A stretch of DNA of 64,000 bases from Natranaerofaba carboxydovora (GTDB taxonomy: Bacteria; Bacillota; Natranaerobiia; Natranaerobiales; Natranaerofabaceae). The translations under genes and the position numbers were made by a program. The DNA is taken from NCBI RefSeq assembly GCF_022539405.1, contig NZ_CP054394.1, forward strand, positions 3,012,501-3,076,500, given 5' to 3'. Shown piece after piece: positions 35,019-43,738 of the stretch. The notes beneath the pieces were generated by a model. That model saw only the letters and a program-made list of their open reading frames with translations. It had not been told where the DNA came from and did no database searches. Within the stretch, counting starts at the first letter, position 1. The number at the start of each line of letters is the position of its first letter.

Positions 35019-37656
35019 AAGAGTATTAAGAGGAAGAAATATATATAGCCATAATCCTGTAATAAAAGCAAGAATTGATTTGGGAGAACTTTCTGAAGTT
35101 AAGACAAATGAAATAGAAGGGTTTTATGAATGCTTGCAAGATAATTTCCCTTCAATAATTGAACATCACTGCTCTAGAGGTTATAGAGGGGGATTCTTAG
35201 AAAGGGTTAAAGAAGGAACTTTGCTCGGCCATGTCGTAGAGCATGTAACAATTGAGCTTATGCAGCTTTCAAATGTTGAGACAAACTATGGTACTACAAG
35301 GGCTACCAACGTGGAAAAAGTTTATGATATAATTGTTGAACAAAAATCCTCACAAGGTTTAGATACGGCCTTAGACCATGCTGTGGATATTGTCAAAAAA
35401 ATGATTAACAAAGAAGCACCACAAATTGAACAAAGAATTAAAGAAATAAGAGATATAGTTTCAGAAACAAGGCTTGGGCCAAGTACTGAAGCAATTTTAA
35501 AAGCGGCCAAGAAAAGAGACATTCCGTTCATAAGACTAGATGATGATGCTAGTATGTTTCAATTGGGTTTTGGTAAAAATGGCAAAAGGATTCAAGCTAC
35601 AACGACGGAGTATACATCGTGTATAGGTGTTGATATTGCCTGTGACAAAAGAAAAACAAACGAAATGTTAGATGAGCTTGGATTACCCGTTCCATTTGGC
35701 AAGGTAGTAGAAACAGAAAAGGATGCTGTTAAAGCAGCTAATGAAATAGGCTTCCCGCTTGTGTTAAAACCTAAGGATGGTAACCAAGGCAAAGGTGTGA
35801 CCCTTAATATTTGGAGCGAAGACGAGATAAAGGCAGCTTATAGGGTCGCTCTTAATTACAGTCCTGAAATTATTGTTGAGCAGCATGTTGAAGGAAAACA
35901 TTATAGGATTTTAGTTGTTGGAGACAAAGTTGTTGCTGGTTCAGAAAGATTACCTGCCCATGTTGTTGGTGATGGTGAGAATACAATTAGAAAATTAATT
36001 GATTTAGAAAATGAAAAAAATCATTTAAGGGGGGAAGGTCACGAAAAACCGCTTTCTAAAATCAGCGTTGACCCGGTTGTAAATATGGTGCTTGCTAGAA
36101 ACAATATGACTATGAATTATGTTCCTGAAAAAGGTGACATGGTATATCTAAGAGAAAGTGCAAATTTAAGTACTGGTGGAATAGCTATAGATGTAACTGA
36201 AGACATCCATCCTGAAACCGCAAGGACTGCAAAAAGAGCCTGCAAGGTTGTGGGACTTGATGTAGGTGGTGTTGATATAGTAGTAGATGATATAAGAAAC
36301 TCTATTCAAGACGGTGGTGCCATAATTGAAATAAATGCGGCACCTGGAATTAGAATGCATGAACATCCTACTAAAGGGGAAAAAAGAGATGTTGGTAAAG
36401 AAATTGTTGATTATTTGTTCCCCTTTAATGATGAAACTAAAATTCCAATTGTTTCTGTTACAGGTACTAACGGTAAAACTACAACGGCACGGCTTATAAG
36501 AAAGGTCTTAAAAGATGAAGGCTATACTGTTGGGGCTACTACTACTGATGGCATTTTTGTTGATGATGAACTTATTTTAAAAGGAGATACAACTGGCCCA
36601 AGTAGTGCAAAAACAGTCTTGACAGACCAAAGAGTAGATGCCAGTGTTTTTGAAACTGCCAGGGGAGGGCTTATTCGCGGAGGACTTGGTTATAACCTGG
36701 CGGATGTGGCTGTAGTAACTAATATAGGAGAAGACCACATAGGCCAGGATGGCATCGATACAATAGAGGATATGGTAAATGTCAAGAGCCTCGTAGTTGA
36801 AGCTACAGAGTTAAATGGTAAAGTAGTATTAAATGCTGATGATGAAACCTCAAAATATATGGCTGAAAAAGCAAGAGGGCAGGTCATATTATTTTCTAAA
36901 AGTCATGAAAATAAATGGCTCAAAAGACATATAGGTGCTGGTGGTAAAGGACTTTTTGTAAAAAATGACAGGATTTTTTGGGCTAATGGAAAACATGGTG
37001 TCTCTATGGGAGAACTTACTAGTATACCAATAGCTTTCTTTGGGTTAGCAGAGCATAACATAGAGAACGTCTTAGCTTCTATAGCTGCTTCTTTGGCACT
37101 TGGCGTTTCATTGGAAAAATGCTATGATTCTATTAAGGATTTTAATCCATCTATCGAAGATAATCCGGGAAGGAGTAATTTTTATGTATGTGAGGATAAT
37201 GACATTAAAATACTGATTGATTACGGGCACAACCCACCAGGATGGGAGAAAATTCTTGAAATGGTAGCAAAAATTGAAAAAAATAATGTGCGAGGAGTTA
37301 TTGGAGTCCCTGGTGATAGAGGGGATGATATGATTCATGAAGCGGGGAGGGTTGCCGCGCGCTACCTTGATACTATAATTGTGAAAGAAGATGAAGATCC
37401 TAGAGGAAGAAATAAAGGTGAAGTAGCACAATTATTGACAAATGGCCTGGAAACAGAGCTATCTAAAGAACTGGTGACAAAAGACGAAGTTGAAGTTGAA
37501 AGGGTCCTCTGTGAAAAAGAAGCTGTTAAAAAAGCTATAGATACTGCTAAATCAGGAGATTTGGTAGTAGTGTTTTATGAAAATCTTGACAATGTTCTTG
37601 ATCCCATCAACGGAAAAAACTTAAATATACGACCTGCTGGACCTGAAGATTTATAA
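35002..37656 (+). CDS. cphA: Cyanophycin synthetase
   Basis: CphA polymerises aspartate and arginine into cyanophycin without a ribosome; 884 residues, the normal CphA1 length. Regions are an N-terminal domain (1-160, with RGYRGGFLERVKEGT and HVVEHVTIELM), an ATP-grasp domain (about 215-470, with FPLVLKPKDGNQGKGV and EINAAPGIRMHEHPTKG), and a Mur ligase-like domain (about 480-884) with P-loop VTGTNGKTTTARL (487-494 core), FETARGGLIRGGLGY, and DYGHNPPGWEKIL. TTG 35002 follows GGGGGAC and overlaps cphB. The polymer would store nitrogen and carbon; its use in this organism is inference. Confidence 0.95.
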   Translation: MKVLDKRVLRGRNIYSHNPVIKARIDLGELSEVKTNEIEGFYECLQDNFPSIIEHHCSRGYRGGFLERVKEGTLLGHVVEHVTIELMQLSNVETNYGTTRATNVEKVYDIIVEQKSSQGLDTALDHAVDIVKKMINKEAPQIEQRIKEIRDIVSETRLGPSTEAILKAAKKRDIPFIRLDDDASMFQLGFGKNGKRIQATTTEYTSCIGVDIACDKRKTNEMLDELGLPVPFGKVVETEKDAVKAANEIGFPLVLKPKDGNQGKGVTLNIWSEDEIKAAYRVALNYSPEIIVEQHVEGKHYRILVVGDKVVAGSERLPAHVVGDGENTIRKLIDLENEKNHLRGEGHEKPLSKISVDPVVNMVLARNNMTMNYVPEKGDMVYLRESANLSTGGIAIDVTEDIHPETARTAKRACKVVGLDVGGVDIVVDDIRNSIQDGGAIIEINAAPGIRMHEHPTKGEKRDVGKEIVDYLFPFNDETKIPIVSVTGTNGKTTTARLIRKVLKDEGYTVGATTTDGIFVDDELILKGDTTGPSSAKTVLTDQRVDASVFETARGGLIRGGLGYNLADVAVVTNIGEDHIGQDGIDTIEDMVNVKSLVVEATELNGKVVLNADDETSKYMAEKARGQVILFSKSHENKWLKRHIGAGGKGLFVKNDRIFWANGKHGVSMGELTSIPIAFFGLAEHNIENVLASIAASLALGVSLEKCYDSIKDFNPSIEDNPGRSNFYVCEDNDIKILIDYGHNPPGWEKILEMVAKIEKNNVRGVIGVPGDRGDDMIHEAGRVAARYLDTIIVKEDEDPRGRNKGEVAQLLTNGLETELSKELVTKDEVEVERVLCEKEAVKKAIDTAKSGDLVVVFYENLDNVLDPINGKNLNIRPAGPEDL

Positions 37657-37715
37657 AATAATTGAACTTAACAGAGCCAAAATAAAATTTATATTATCGT
37701 GAAAGGAAGATTTAT

Positions 37716-38618
37716 TTGAGTGATTACATAGATGTGGTTTCCCCTGCTAAGATTAATTTATTTTTGGATGTTCTTGGAAAACGGGAGGATGGTTATCATC
37801 AAGTAGAGCTTATAATGCAAAGCTTAGACCTTAAAGATAATATAAATATTTCTGTAAATAAATTTCAGGATGAAGATATTAAAATTTATAGTAATAATCA
37901 AAACGTCCCAACTGGAGAGGGAAACCTTGCTTATAGAGCTGCAAGGCTCATGACAGAAGGTTATTATATACCTCCTTTAAAAATATATCTTGAAAAGAAA
38001 ATACCTATAGAAGCAGGTCTTGCGGGTGGAAGTAGTAATGGTGCCGCAGTATTATGGGGGTTAAATGAGCTTTTCAATTTTAACCTATCTTTGGATAGAC
38101 TGTGTGAACTAGGAAAAGAACTAGGAGCTGATGTTCCTTTTTGTTTGAGAGGGGGAACTATGTTAGCAACAGGTTTTGGAGAGGAGCTGACCAGACTTCC
38201 TTCAATGCCCTGGTGTTATCTTTTACTGGTAAAGCCCTCTTTTGGAGTAAGTACTGCAAAAGTATACAAAGCTTTAAACAAAGACTCTTATGATCCTTTA
38301 AAATACAATGATTTATTGATGTCAGGAAAGCTAATTAAAGCATTAGAGCAAAAATCACTTGAAAAAATTTCGGACAACCTATACAATTCTATGGAACCAA
38401 CTGTTAAGTCCTGGTTTGGTCAGGTTGAAGACATAATTCAAATGCTAACTCAAAATGGGGCTCTTGCATCTTTGATGAGTGGCAGCGGCCCAACAATTTA
38501 TGGTATATTTAAGGATAAAAAGCAAGCCCAAATAGTAGAAAAATTACTGAAAAACTGGGGAAGTGACATTCAGGTGTTTGTGACAACCCCCCGATATATG
38601 GGAGTAGGAAAGGAGTAG
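37716..38618 (+). CDS. ispE: 4-diphosphocytidyl-2-C-methyl-D-erythritol kinase
   Basis: IspE phosphorylates CDP-methylerythritol in the non-mevalonate isoprenoid pathway. 300-residue GHMP kinase with PAKINLFLDVLGKREDGYHQ at the N terminus, the ATP-binding PIEAGLAGGSSNGAA (near residue 92), and MSGSGPTIYGIF near the C terminus. TTG 37716 follows GAAAGGAAG. It opens the ispE-purR-spoVG-glmU-prs block also found in Bacillus, and lies 60 bp after cphA. Confidence 0.96.
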   Translation: MSDYIDVVSPAKINLFLDVLGKREDGYHQVELIMQSLDLKDNINISVNKFQDEDIKIYSNNQNVPTGEGNLAYRAARLMTEGYYIPPLKIYLEKKIPIEAGLAGGSSNGAAVLWGLNELFNFNLSLDRLCELGKELGADVPFCLRGGTMLATGFGEELTRLPSMPWCYLLLVKPSFGVSTAKVYKALNKDSYDPLKYNDLLMSGKLIKALEQKSLEKISDNLYNSMEPTVKSWFGQVEDIIQMLTQNGALASLMSGSGPTIYGIFKDKKQAQIVEKLLKNWGSDIQVFVTTPRYMGVGKE

Positions 38619-38624
38619 ATCCTT

Positions 38625-39395
38625 TTGACTAAAGCTGTTATTTTGGCTGGAAGCCAAAAGTCCCCAGAAGAAACAGATGGTGATTTTTATAAAAATAAGG
38701 CATTGATAAAATTAAATGGGTACCCTATGATTACTTATATTATTAATGCTTTAAGTAAGGCAGAGGAAATCAGTGAAATAAATATAGTGGGGCCAAAAGA
38801 TAGCCTCGGCCATATTCTAAAAGATTATGAAGTAAATATCTTGCCAGAGGATGGCACAGTGTTAGATAACATATTATTAGCTGCCGAAACTCTAGCTGTT
38901 AATGAAGGGGAAAGCATACTCCTTGTAACTTCGGATATTCCTTTGATTACTCCTGAAGCAATCGAAAATTTTTTATCAAAATGTGAGGGGAGCTATGATC
39001 TTTACTATCCAGTTATAGATAAAACAGAAAATGATAAAAGATTTCCTGAATTGAATAGAACTTTTGTTAAATTTAAAGAAGGACATTTTACTGGTGGGAA
39101 TGTATTCTTTATAAATCCTAGAAAAGTAAAGCAGTGTTACGACAAAGTTCAAAAAATAATTTTTTTTAGAAAAAAACCTGTTAAACTTGCTATGCTTTTG
39201 GGGATTACATTTTTGTTTAGGCTTCTTACGGGGCAGTTGAGTATTTCCCAAGTTGAAAAAAAAGTATCCAATTTGTTAAACATACAAGGAAAGGCTGTTA
39301 TAACACCTTATCCTGAACTTGGTACAGATGTTGATAAGGAAGAAGACTTAATGTGGATAGAGAAAAATTTTTTTAAAGAAAAAGCAACTAATTAA
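38625..39395 (+). CDS. Nucleotidyltransferase family protein (MobA-like)
   Basis: This 256-residue protein has the GT-A nucleotidyltransferase fold. It has AVILAGSQKSPEE at the N terminus (a loose G-G-x-S-x-R-x-G-like loop), the KALIKLNGYPMITYII substrate loop, LLVTSDIPLITPEAI with the metal-binding aspartate near residue 104, and TGGNVFFINPRK. The family includes molybdenum-cofactor guanylyltransferase and sugar or polyol nucleotidyltransferases. The substrate is unknown. TTG 38625 has AAGGAGTAG upstream and lies 7 nt after ispE, so the two form an operon, perhaps with purR. Confidence 0.82.
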   Translation: MTKAVILAGSQKSPEETDGDFYKNKALIKLNGYPMITYIINALSKAEEISEINIVGPKDSLGHILKDYEVNILPEDGTVLDNILLAAETLAVNEGESILLVTSDIPLITPEAIENFLSKCEGSYDLYYPVIDKTENDKRFPELNRTFVKFKEGHFTGGNVFFINPRKVKQCYDKVQKIIFFRKKPVKLAMLLGITFLFRLLTGQLSISQVEKKVSNLLNIQGKAVITPYPELGTDVDKEEDLMWIEKNFFKEKATN

Positions 39396-39424
39396 TATAA
39401 AATTTCTGAGGGAGAGATAATTCT

Positions 39425-40264
39425 ATGGAAAAAGAAAAAGCAAAACGTACTGATAGAATAATTTATATTACTCATGAGCTGCTTAATAATCCAGGAGAAA
39501 TGATTCCTTTGTCAAAATTTGTTAATTTTTTTGGTGCAGCCAAGTCTACTATAAGTGAAGATATAGATATTGTAAGAAAAAACTTGGAGGGGTATGGGCA
39601 TGGTACGGTTAAGACGATAGTTGGAAAAAGCGGGGGTATAAAATTTGTCCCGTTTTTGTCAATGGAGAATATAAATGAAACTTTAGAAGAGTTGAAAGAA
39701 AGTTTAGAGAGTAAAGAAAGGGTTTTGCCAGGAGGATATGTGTATATTGCTGATATAGTTACAAATCCTAAGCTTATGAATGGTCTCGGTAAAATAATGG
39801 CCGGAATGTTTTATGAGAAAAGTCCCGATATTATCCTTTGTATAGAAACAAAAGGTATACCTCTAGCTGTGTTTACAGCTCACTACATGGGCGCTTCTGT
39901 TGTTATCGCTAGAAGGGAAAGTAAAGTTACAGAAGGGTCATTGGTTACTATAAATTATCTGTCGGGAACCTCAAAAAGAATACAAACTATGTCACTTTCT
40001 AAAAGAACTATTGAACCAGGTTCTAAGGTGCTTATTTTGGATGATTTTATGAAAGGCGGAGGTACTATGAAAGGATTAATGGACATGGCGGAGGAGTTTA
40101 ATGCCCATGTGGTTGGAAAAGGCGTATTGATGTCAACGGATGAACCATCCAATAAATTAGTAGATGATTTTTTATCCCTGGTGGTACTTGAAGAAATTGA
40201 AGCAGATTCTACAAATGTAAAAGTAAAAATCAATCCAAAGCAACTATACTCCTACAAAAACTAA
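39425..40264 (+). CDS. purR: PurR, PRPP-responsive purine repressor
   Basis: This is a 279-residue Gram-positive PurR. An N-terminal winged-helix domain (about 1-75: RTDRIIYITHELLNNPG, FFGAAKSTISEDIDIV) is joined to a type I phosphoribosyltransferase-like domain with the PRPP motif VLILDDFMKGGGTMKG (near residue 202). In Bacillus it represses purine genes and is relieved by PRPP. ATG has GAGGGAGAG upstream. Its location between ispE and spoVG is conserved. guaB at the start of the window may be a target, but I saw no clear PurBox there. Confidence 0.95.
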   Translation: MEKEKAKRTDRIIYITHELLNNPGEMIPLSKFVNFFGAAKSTISEDIDIVRKNLEGYGHGTVKTIVGKSGGIKFVPFLSMENINETLEELKESLESKERVLPGGYVYIADIVTNPKLMNGLGKIMAGMFYEKSPDIILCIETKGIPLAVFTAHYMGASVVIARRESKVTEGSLVTINYLSGTSKRIQTMSLSKRTIEPGSKVLILDDFMKGGGTMKGLMDMAEEFNAHVVGKGVLMSTDEPSNKLVDDFLSLVVLEEIEADSTNVKVKINPKQLYSYKN

Positions 40265-40284
40265 AAAACATTTTACTTATATTT

Positions 40285-40374
40285 GATTCTGGTGCAAAAA
40301 GTCATATGAACAAAGTTTTGTTTTTAATTGTAATACATCTTGATGAGAAAGTAGGATAAATAAGGCCTGATGAC
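40285..40374. repeat. Dispersed repeat, copy C (90 bp)
   Basis: Matches copy E at 51634-51723 in inverse orientation at 86 of 90 positions. It begins GATTCTGGTGCAAAAAGTC, the family end sequence. Further bases to 40440 include a small hairpin (GAACTC...GAGTTC near 40393-40410) but no T-box. Confidence 0.9.
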
Positions 40375-40461
40375 AGGAGGTCATTAGCTAATTGAACTCA
40401 GGATGAGTTCTTTAATTAGGGAGCCATAAATTACAATATAACAAATAGAGGTGTTTGATCT

Positions 40462-41688
40462 ATTATAAACATTAAAGATATCCAAAGAGCTAAAGAGGTT
40501 ATATCAAAAAATGCTCACATAACACCCTTTAATTATTCTACTAACCTAAGCGAAATTACAGGTGTCAATATATTTTTTAAATTAGAATGCTTTCAAAAAA
40601 CTGGATCATTTAAGTTTAGAGGAGCATACAATAAATTATTTTCTAACAAAGAAAGATTGTCAAATGGTGTTATTACCGCATCCGCCGGAAATCATGCTCA
40701 AGGGGTGGCCCTTGCTTCTAAAAAGTTAGGTATTGACTGTACCGTTGTAATGCCAGAAAGGGCTCCTTTGCCCAAAATTTCAGCTACAAGGGGTTATGGT
40801 AGCAAAATACTTCTTCAAGGGGAAGGATATGATGAAGCATTTGCAAAAGCAAATAAAATTTGTGACAAAGAGGGCAAAACTTTTATCCCTGCTTTTGATG
40901 ATTATGAGGTGATTGCAGGTCAGGGAACGATTGCTCTAGAGATTTTTGAAGAAACAAATGATATAGATGTTATTTTAGTCCCTGTAGGTGGAGGGGGGCT
41001 TATCTCTGGGATAGCAACCTATATTAAAGAAAAAAACCCGAAGGTAAAAGTAGTTGGTGTGCAGACCAACAAGATCAATCCAGTAGCAAAGGGACATAAG
41101 ACTAATGAAAATGCCATAAAAGAAGAGTGGGTATCAAAGCCAGATGAAGAAGTCAGGACAATAGCCGATGGAATTGCAGTCAAAAAGCCCGGTAAAAAGA
41201 CTATGCCTATTATAAATAGATATGTAGATGATATGGTGAGTGTGGCAGAAGAAGACATAGCAGAAGCTATTTTGTTACTTCTTGAAAGAAATAAGATTAT
41301 GGTAGAAGGTGCAGGAGCTGTTGGACTTGCGGCATTACTAAAAGGGGAACTTGAAGTAGATGGGAAAAATCTTGTGGCGGTTTTGTCAGGTGGCAATATT
41401 GACGTTAATATGATATCTAGGATAATTCAGCGGGGGCTAGCTAAAGCTGGTAGGATTACTAGAATATACACGGTTGTCTATGATAAGCCAGGGGCTTTAA
41501 AAAATATTCTAAATTTGATTTCTGATACGGGGGCAAATATTCTGTCAATCCAGCATATAAGAAAAGATCCTCGTTTATCTTTGGGCATGGTAGGGGTAGA
41601 TTTTGATCTTGAGACCAGAGATGAAGAACATATAAATAAATTAATAGACTATTTAAAAACGCAAGGTTACAAAGTACAAAGAAAATAA
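40462..41688 (+). CDS. ilvA: Threonine deaminase/dehydratase (AUU start)
   Basis: This PLP enzyme converts threonine to 2-oxobutyrate and ammonia. The reading frame from ATT 40462 gives 408 residues, the family length. It has the PLP lysine in KTGSFKFRGAYNK (Lys51), ASAGNHAQGVALA, the phosphate-binding VPVGGGGLISG, and a C-terminal ACT-like domain (RITRIYTVVYDKPGALKNIL). An in-frame TGA at 40456 closes the frame. No ATG, GTG or TTG occurs until TTG 40657 (codon 66), which would remove Lys51. AGAGGTG lies 8 nt before ATT, and the predicted N terminus (MINIKDIQRAKEVI) matches family starts. Confidence 0.9.
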   Translation: MINIKDIQRAKEVISKNAHITPFNYSTNLSEITGVNIFFKLECFQKTGSFKFRGAYNKLFSNKERLSNGVITASAGNHAQGVALASKKLGIDCTVVMPERAPLPKISATRGYGSKILLQGEGYDEAFAKANKICDKEGKTFIPAFDDYEVIAGQGTIALEIFEETNDIDVILVPVGGGGLISGIATYIKEKNPKVKVVGVQTNKINPVAKGHKTNENAIKEEWVSKPDEEVRTIADGIAVKKPGKKTMPIINRYVDDMVSVAEEDIAEAILLLLERNKIMVEGAGAVGLAALLKGELEVDGKNLVAVLSGGNIDVNMISRIIQRGLAKAGRITRIYTVVYDKPGALKNILNLISDTGANILSIQHIRKDPRLSLGMVGVDFDLETRDEEHINKLIDYLKTQGYKVQRK

Positions 41689-41762
41689 GACGGGGCCCAA
41701 AAATTGCCAAAATACAAAACATTAAAAAGAAAGAGAATATTCAAAAAATTTTATAAAATTAA

Positions 41763-41791
41763 GCAGGAAATTTTATTTGTTTATAGAATTA
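41763..41791 (+). promoter_or_regulatory. Sigma-H promoter of spoVG
   Basis: GCAGGAAAT (41763-41771), an 11-bp spacer and ATAGAATTA (41783-41791) match the sigma-H consensus R-N-AGGA-WWW / R-NN-GAAT-WW. Bacillus spoVG is a standard sigma-H gene. Confidence 0.85.
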
Positions 41792-41840
41792 TAGAACACC
41801 GCAGAATTGAGACATAAACTTAGGAAGGTGGTGAACACTA

Positions 41841-42125
41841 ATGTCAGTTGAAGTTACTGATGTAAGAGTCAGAAAAACATACGTCGAAGGTAAAATGAAG
41901 GCGATAGTTTCTGTAACACTTGGAGATGAATTTGTTGTACATGATGTTAGAATAATAGAAGGTAGTAAGGGGTTGTTTGTTGCTATGCCTAGTAAAAGAA
42001 GGGCAGATGGAGAGTTTAAGGATATTGCACACCCCATAACTACCCCTATGAGAAGCAAAATTCAAGACGCAGTTATAGAAGCTTATGAAAAAGAGATCAA
42101 AAATGAAGAGAAGGCTGTTATTTAA
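41841..42125 (+). CDS. spoVG: SpoVG, RNA/DNA-binding regulator
   Basis: This is a 94-residue SpoVG protein with the standard core [40 protein letters not shown] and [20 protein letters not shown]. SpoVG binds nucleic acids and influences septation, sporulation and virulence traits across Firmicutes. ATG has GGAAGGTGG upstream. A sigma-H promoter precedes it and a strong terminator follows, so it is a single-gene unit. Confidence 0.97.
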   Translation: MSVEVTDVRVRKTYVEGKMKAIVSVTLGDEFVVHDVRIIEGSKGLFVAMPSKRRADGEFKDIAHPITTPMRSKIQDAVIEAYEKEIKNEEKAVI

Positions 42126-42163
42126 TAATTTTAAGATGAAAATAAAGGAAATAAACATATTTG

Positions 42164-42191
42164 AAAAGGAGCGAAAGGCTCCTTTTTTTTT
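42164..42191 (+). terminator. Intrinsic terminator of spoVG
   Basis: Stem AAAAGGAGC (42164-42172) with GCTCCTTTT (42178-42186), loop GAAAG, then an unbroken T run. Confidence 0.92.
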
Positions 42192-42252
42192 GCTGATTCA
42201 TATAAATATGTTATAATCTTTATGGTATAATATAGCATGAAATTTATATTAG

Positions 42253-42280
42253 ATTCTGGAGCCTTTTTGTACCAGAATCA
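42253..42280. repeat. Dispersed palindromic repeat, copy D (short)
   Basis: GATTCTGG (42253-42260) and CCAGAATC (42273-42280) enclose a 12-nt loop containing CTTTTTGTA. The right half is identical to the end of copy E. Confidence 0.75.
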
Positions 42281-42334
42281 GATTCATATTAGTATAATTA
42301 AAATTTCCTGCTAGAATGAATGGGGGATTATAGG

Positions 42335-43711
42335 GTGACTAAAGATTGTGCTGCGATTATACTTGCCGCAGGCAAAGGTACTAGGATGAAATCAAATACA
42401 CCAAAAGTCTTACACTCTCTTTGTAATAAGCCGATGCTATGGCATGTGATTAAGTCTATAAATCCATTATCACGTGAGCAGGTTGTAGTGGTTGGGCATC
42501 AGGCAGAAAAAGTCAAGGAATTTTTAAATAAAAAATTTGATGAAACTAAAGTAATGACAGCTCTACAAGAAGAACAGTTAGGGACAGGGCATGCAGTCCT
42601 TAAAGCAAAGGAAGCTATATCAGATGTAGTGAAAGATGTTTTAATTGTTATGGGAGATACCCCCCTTCTTTTAACCGAAGAACTAAAAAATCTACTTAAT
42701 TTTCATAGAGACAGTATGAATGCCTGTACTGTTTTGACAGCCAAACTTGATAACCCATCTGGATATGGAAGGATTGTTAGAAACTCTAATGGAGAAATTA
42801 ATGAGATCATAGAAGATAAAGAAGCTAGTAAAGAGATAAAAGAGGTAAAAGAAATTAATACCGGGATATACTGTTTTAGAAAAGATATGCTTTTTTCTAT
42901 GTTAGAAAAGTTATCTCCTTCAGAAGTTACGGGGGAATACTACCTTACTGATCTGATAAAACTTCTTAATTCAGAAAAGGAAAAAGTAGGAGCTAAAGAA
43001 TTAAATGATTTTAGTTCTGTTTTGGGGATTAATGACAGAAAAGATCTAGTAGAGGCTCAAAAGATACTTCAAAAAAGAATAAATGAATTTCATATGGAAA
43101 ATGGTGTTACAGTTATTGAACCAGAAAATACTATGATCGACCCGGAAGTGAGTATAGATAGTGATACTATAGTTTATCCTGGAACGTATTTGGAGAATGG
43201 CACAGTAGTAGGAGCAAACTGTATCTTGGGACCTGACACAAAAATATCTGATTCTTATTTAAAAGATAATGTGAAAGTTATACGCTCAAGCGTTAATGAA
43301 TCAGTTTTGGAATCTTATGTGCAGGTAGGGCCTTATGCTCAGATTAGGCCTTATTCAAAGTTGATGGATGAGGTTAAAATTGGAGACTTTGTCGAGGTTA
43401 AAAATTCTCTCATAGGTGAAAAATCTAAAGCTTCTCACCTTTCGTATATAGGAGATGCTACTATAGGTAAAGAAGTAAATATAGGGGCAGGGACAGTTGT
43501 TGTTAATTATGATGGAAAAAATAAATATGAAACCATAATAAAAGATGGTGCTTTTATTGGATGTAATTCAAGCTTAATAGCACCTGTTAAAATTAATGAA
43601 GGAGCTTTTGTAGCTGCTGGAAGTACTATAACCGATGATGTGGAACAAGAAAGTCTCGCTATAGCTAGACAAAGGCAGGTCAATAAAAAAGGTTGGAGGA
43701 AACAAAAATAA
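42335..43711 (+). CDS. glmU: Bifunctional UDP-N-acetylglucosamine pyrophosphorylase / glucosamine-1-phosphate N-acetyltransferase
   Basis: GlmU makes UDP-GlcNAc for peptidoglycan and teichoic acids. The 458-residue protein has an N-terminal uridylyltransferase domain (AAIILAAGKGTRMKS, LGTGHAVLKAKE, VMGDTPLL) and a C-terminal left-handed beta-helix acetyltransferase domain (about 250-458; hexapeptide repeats, HLSYIGDATIGKEVNIGAG, NYDGKNKYETII). GTG 42335 lies 6 nt after GGGGGAT; ATG 42320 overlaps that site. Followed 27 bp later by prs, as in Bacillus (gcaD-prs-ctc). Confidence 0.97.
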   Translation: MTKDCAAIILAAGKGTRMKSNTPKVLHSLCNKPMLWHVIKSINPLSREQVVVVGHQAEKVKEFLNKKFDETKVMTALQEEQLGTGHAVLKAKEAISDVVKDVLIVMGDTPLLLTEELKNLLNFHRDSMNACTVLTAKLDNPSGYGRIVRNSNGEINEIIEDKEASKEIKEVKEINTGIYCFRKDMLFSMLEKLSPSEVTGEYYLTDLIKLLNSEKEKVGAKELNDFSSVLGINDRKDLVEAQKILQKRINEFHMENGVTVIEPENTMIDPEVSIDSDTIVYPGTYLENGTVVGANCILGPDTKISDSYLKDNVKVIRSSVNESVLESYVQVGPYAQIRPYSKLMDEVKIGDFVEVKNSLIGEKSKASHLSYIGDATIGKEVNIGAGTVVVNYDGKNKYETIIKDGAFIGCNSSLIAPVKINEGAFVAAGSTITDDVEQESLAIARQRQVNKKGWRKQK

Positions 43712-43738
43712 AAGAAGTGTAGCCAGGAGGGTTAGAGA

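Noticed and set aside
40375-40461. T-box or attenuator before ilvA
   Set aside because: Only a 6-bp hairpin (GAACTC/GAGTTC) is present and the T-box core is lacking.
42190-42231. Promoter of glmU (TTGCTG-N16-TATAAT at 42190-42217, or TATAAT at 42226)
   Set aside because: The -35 matches are poor; not strong enough to list as a feature.
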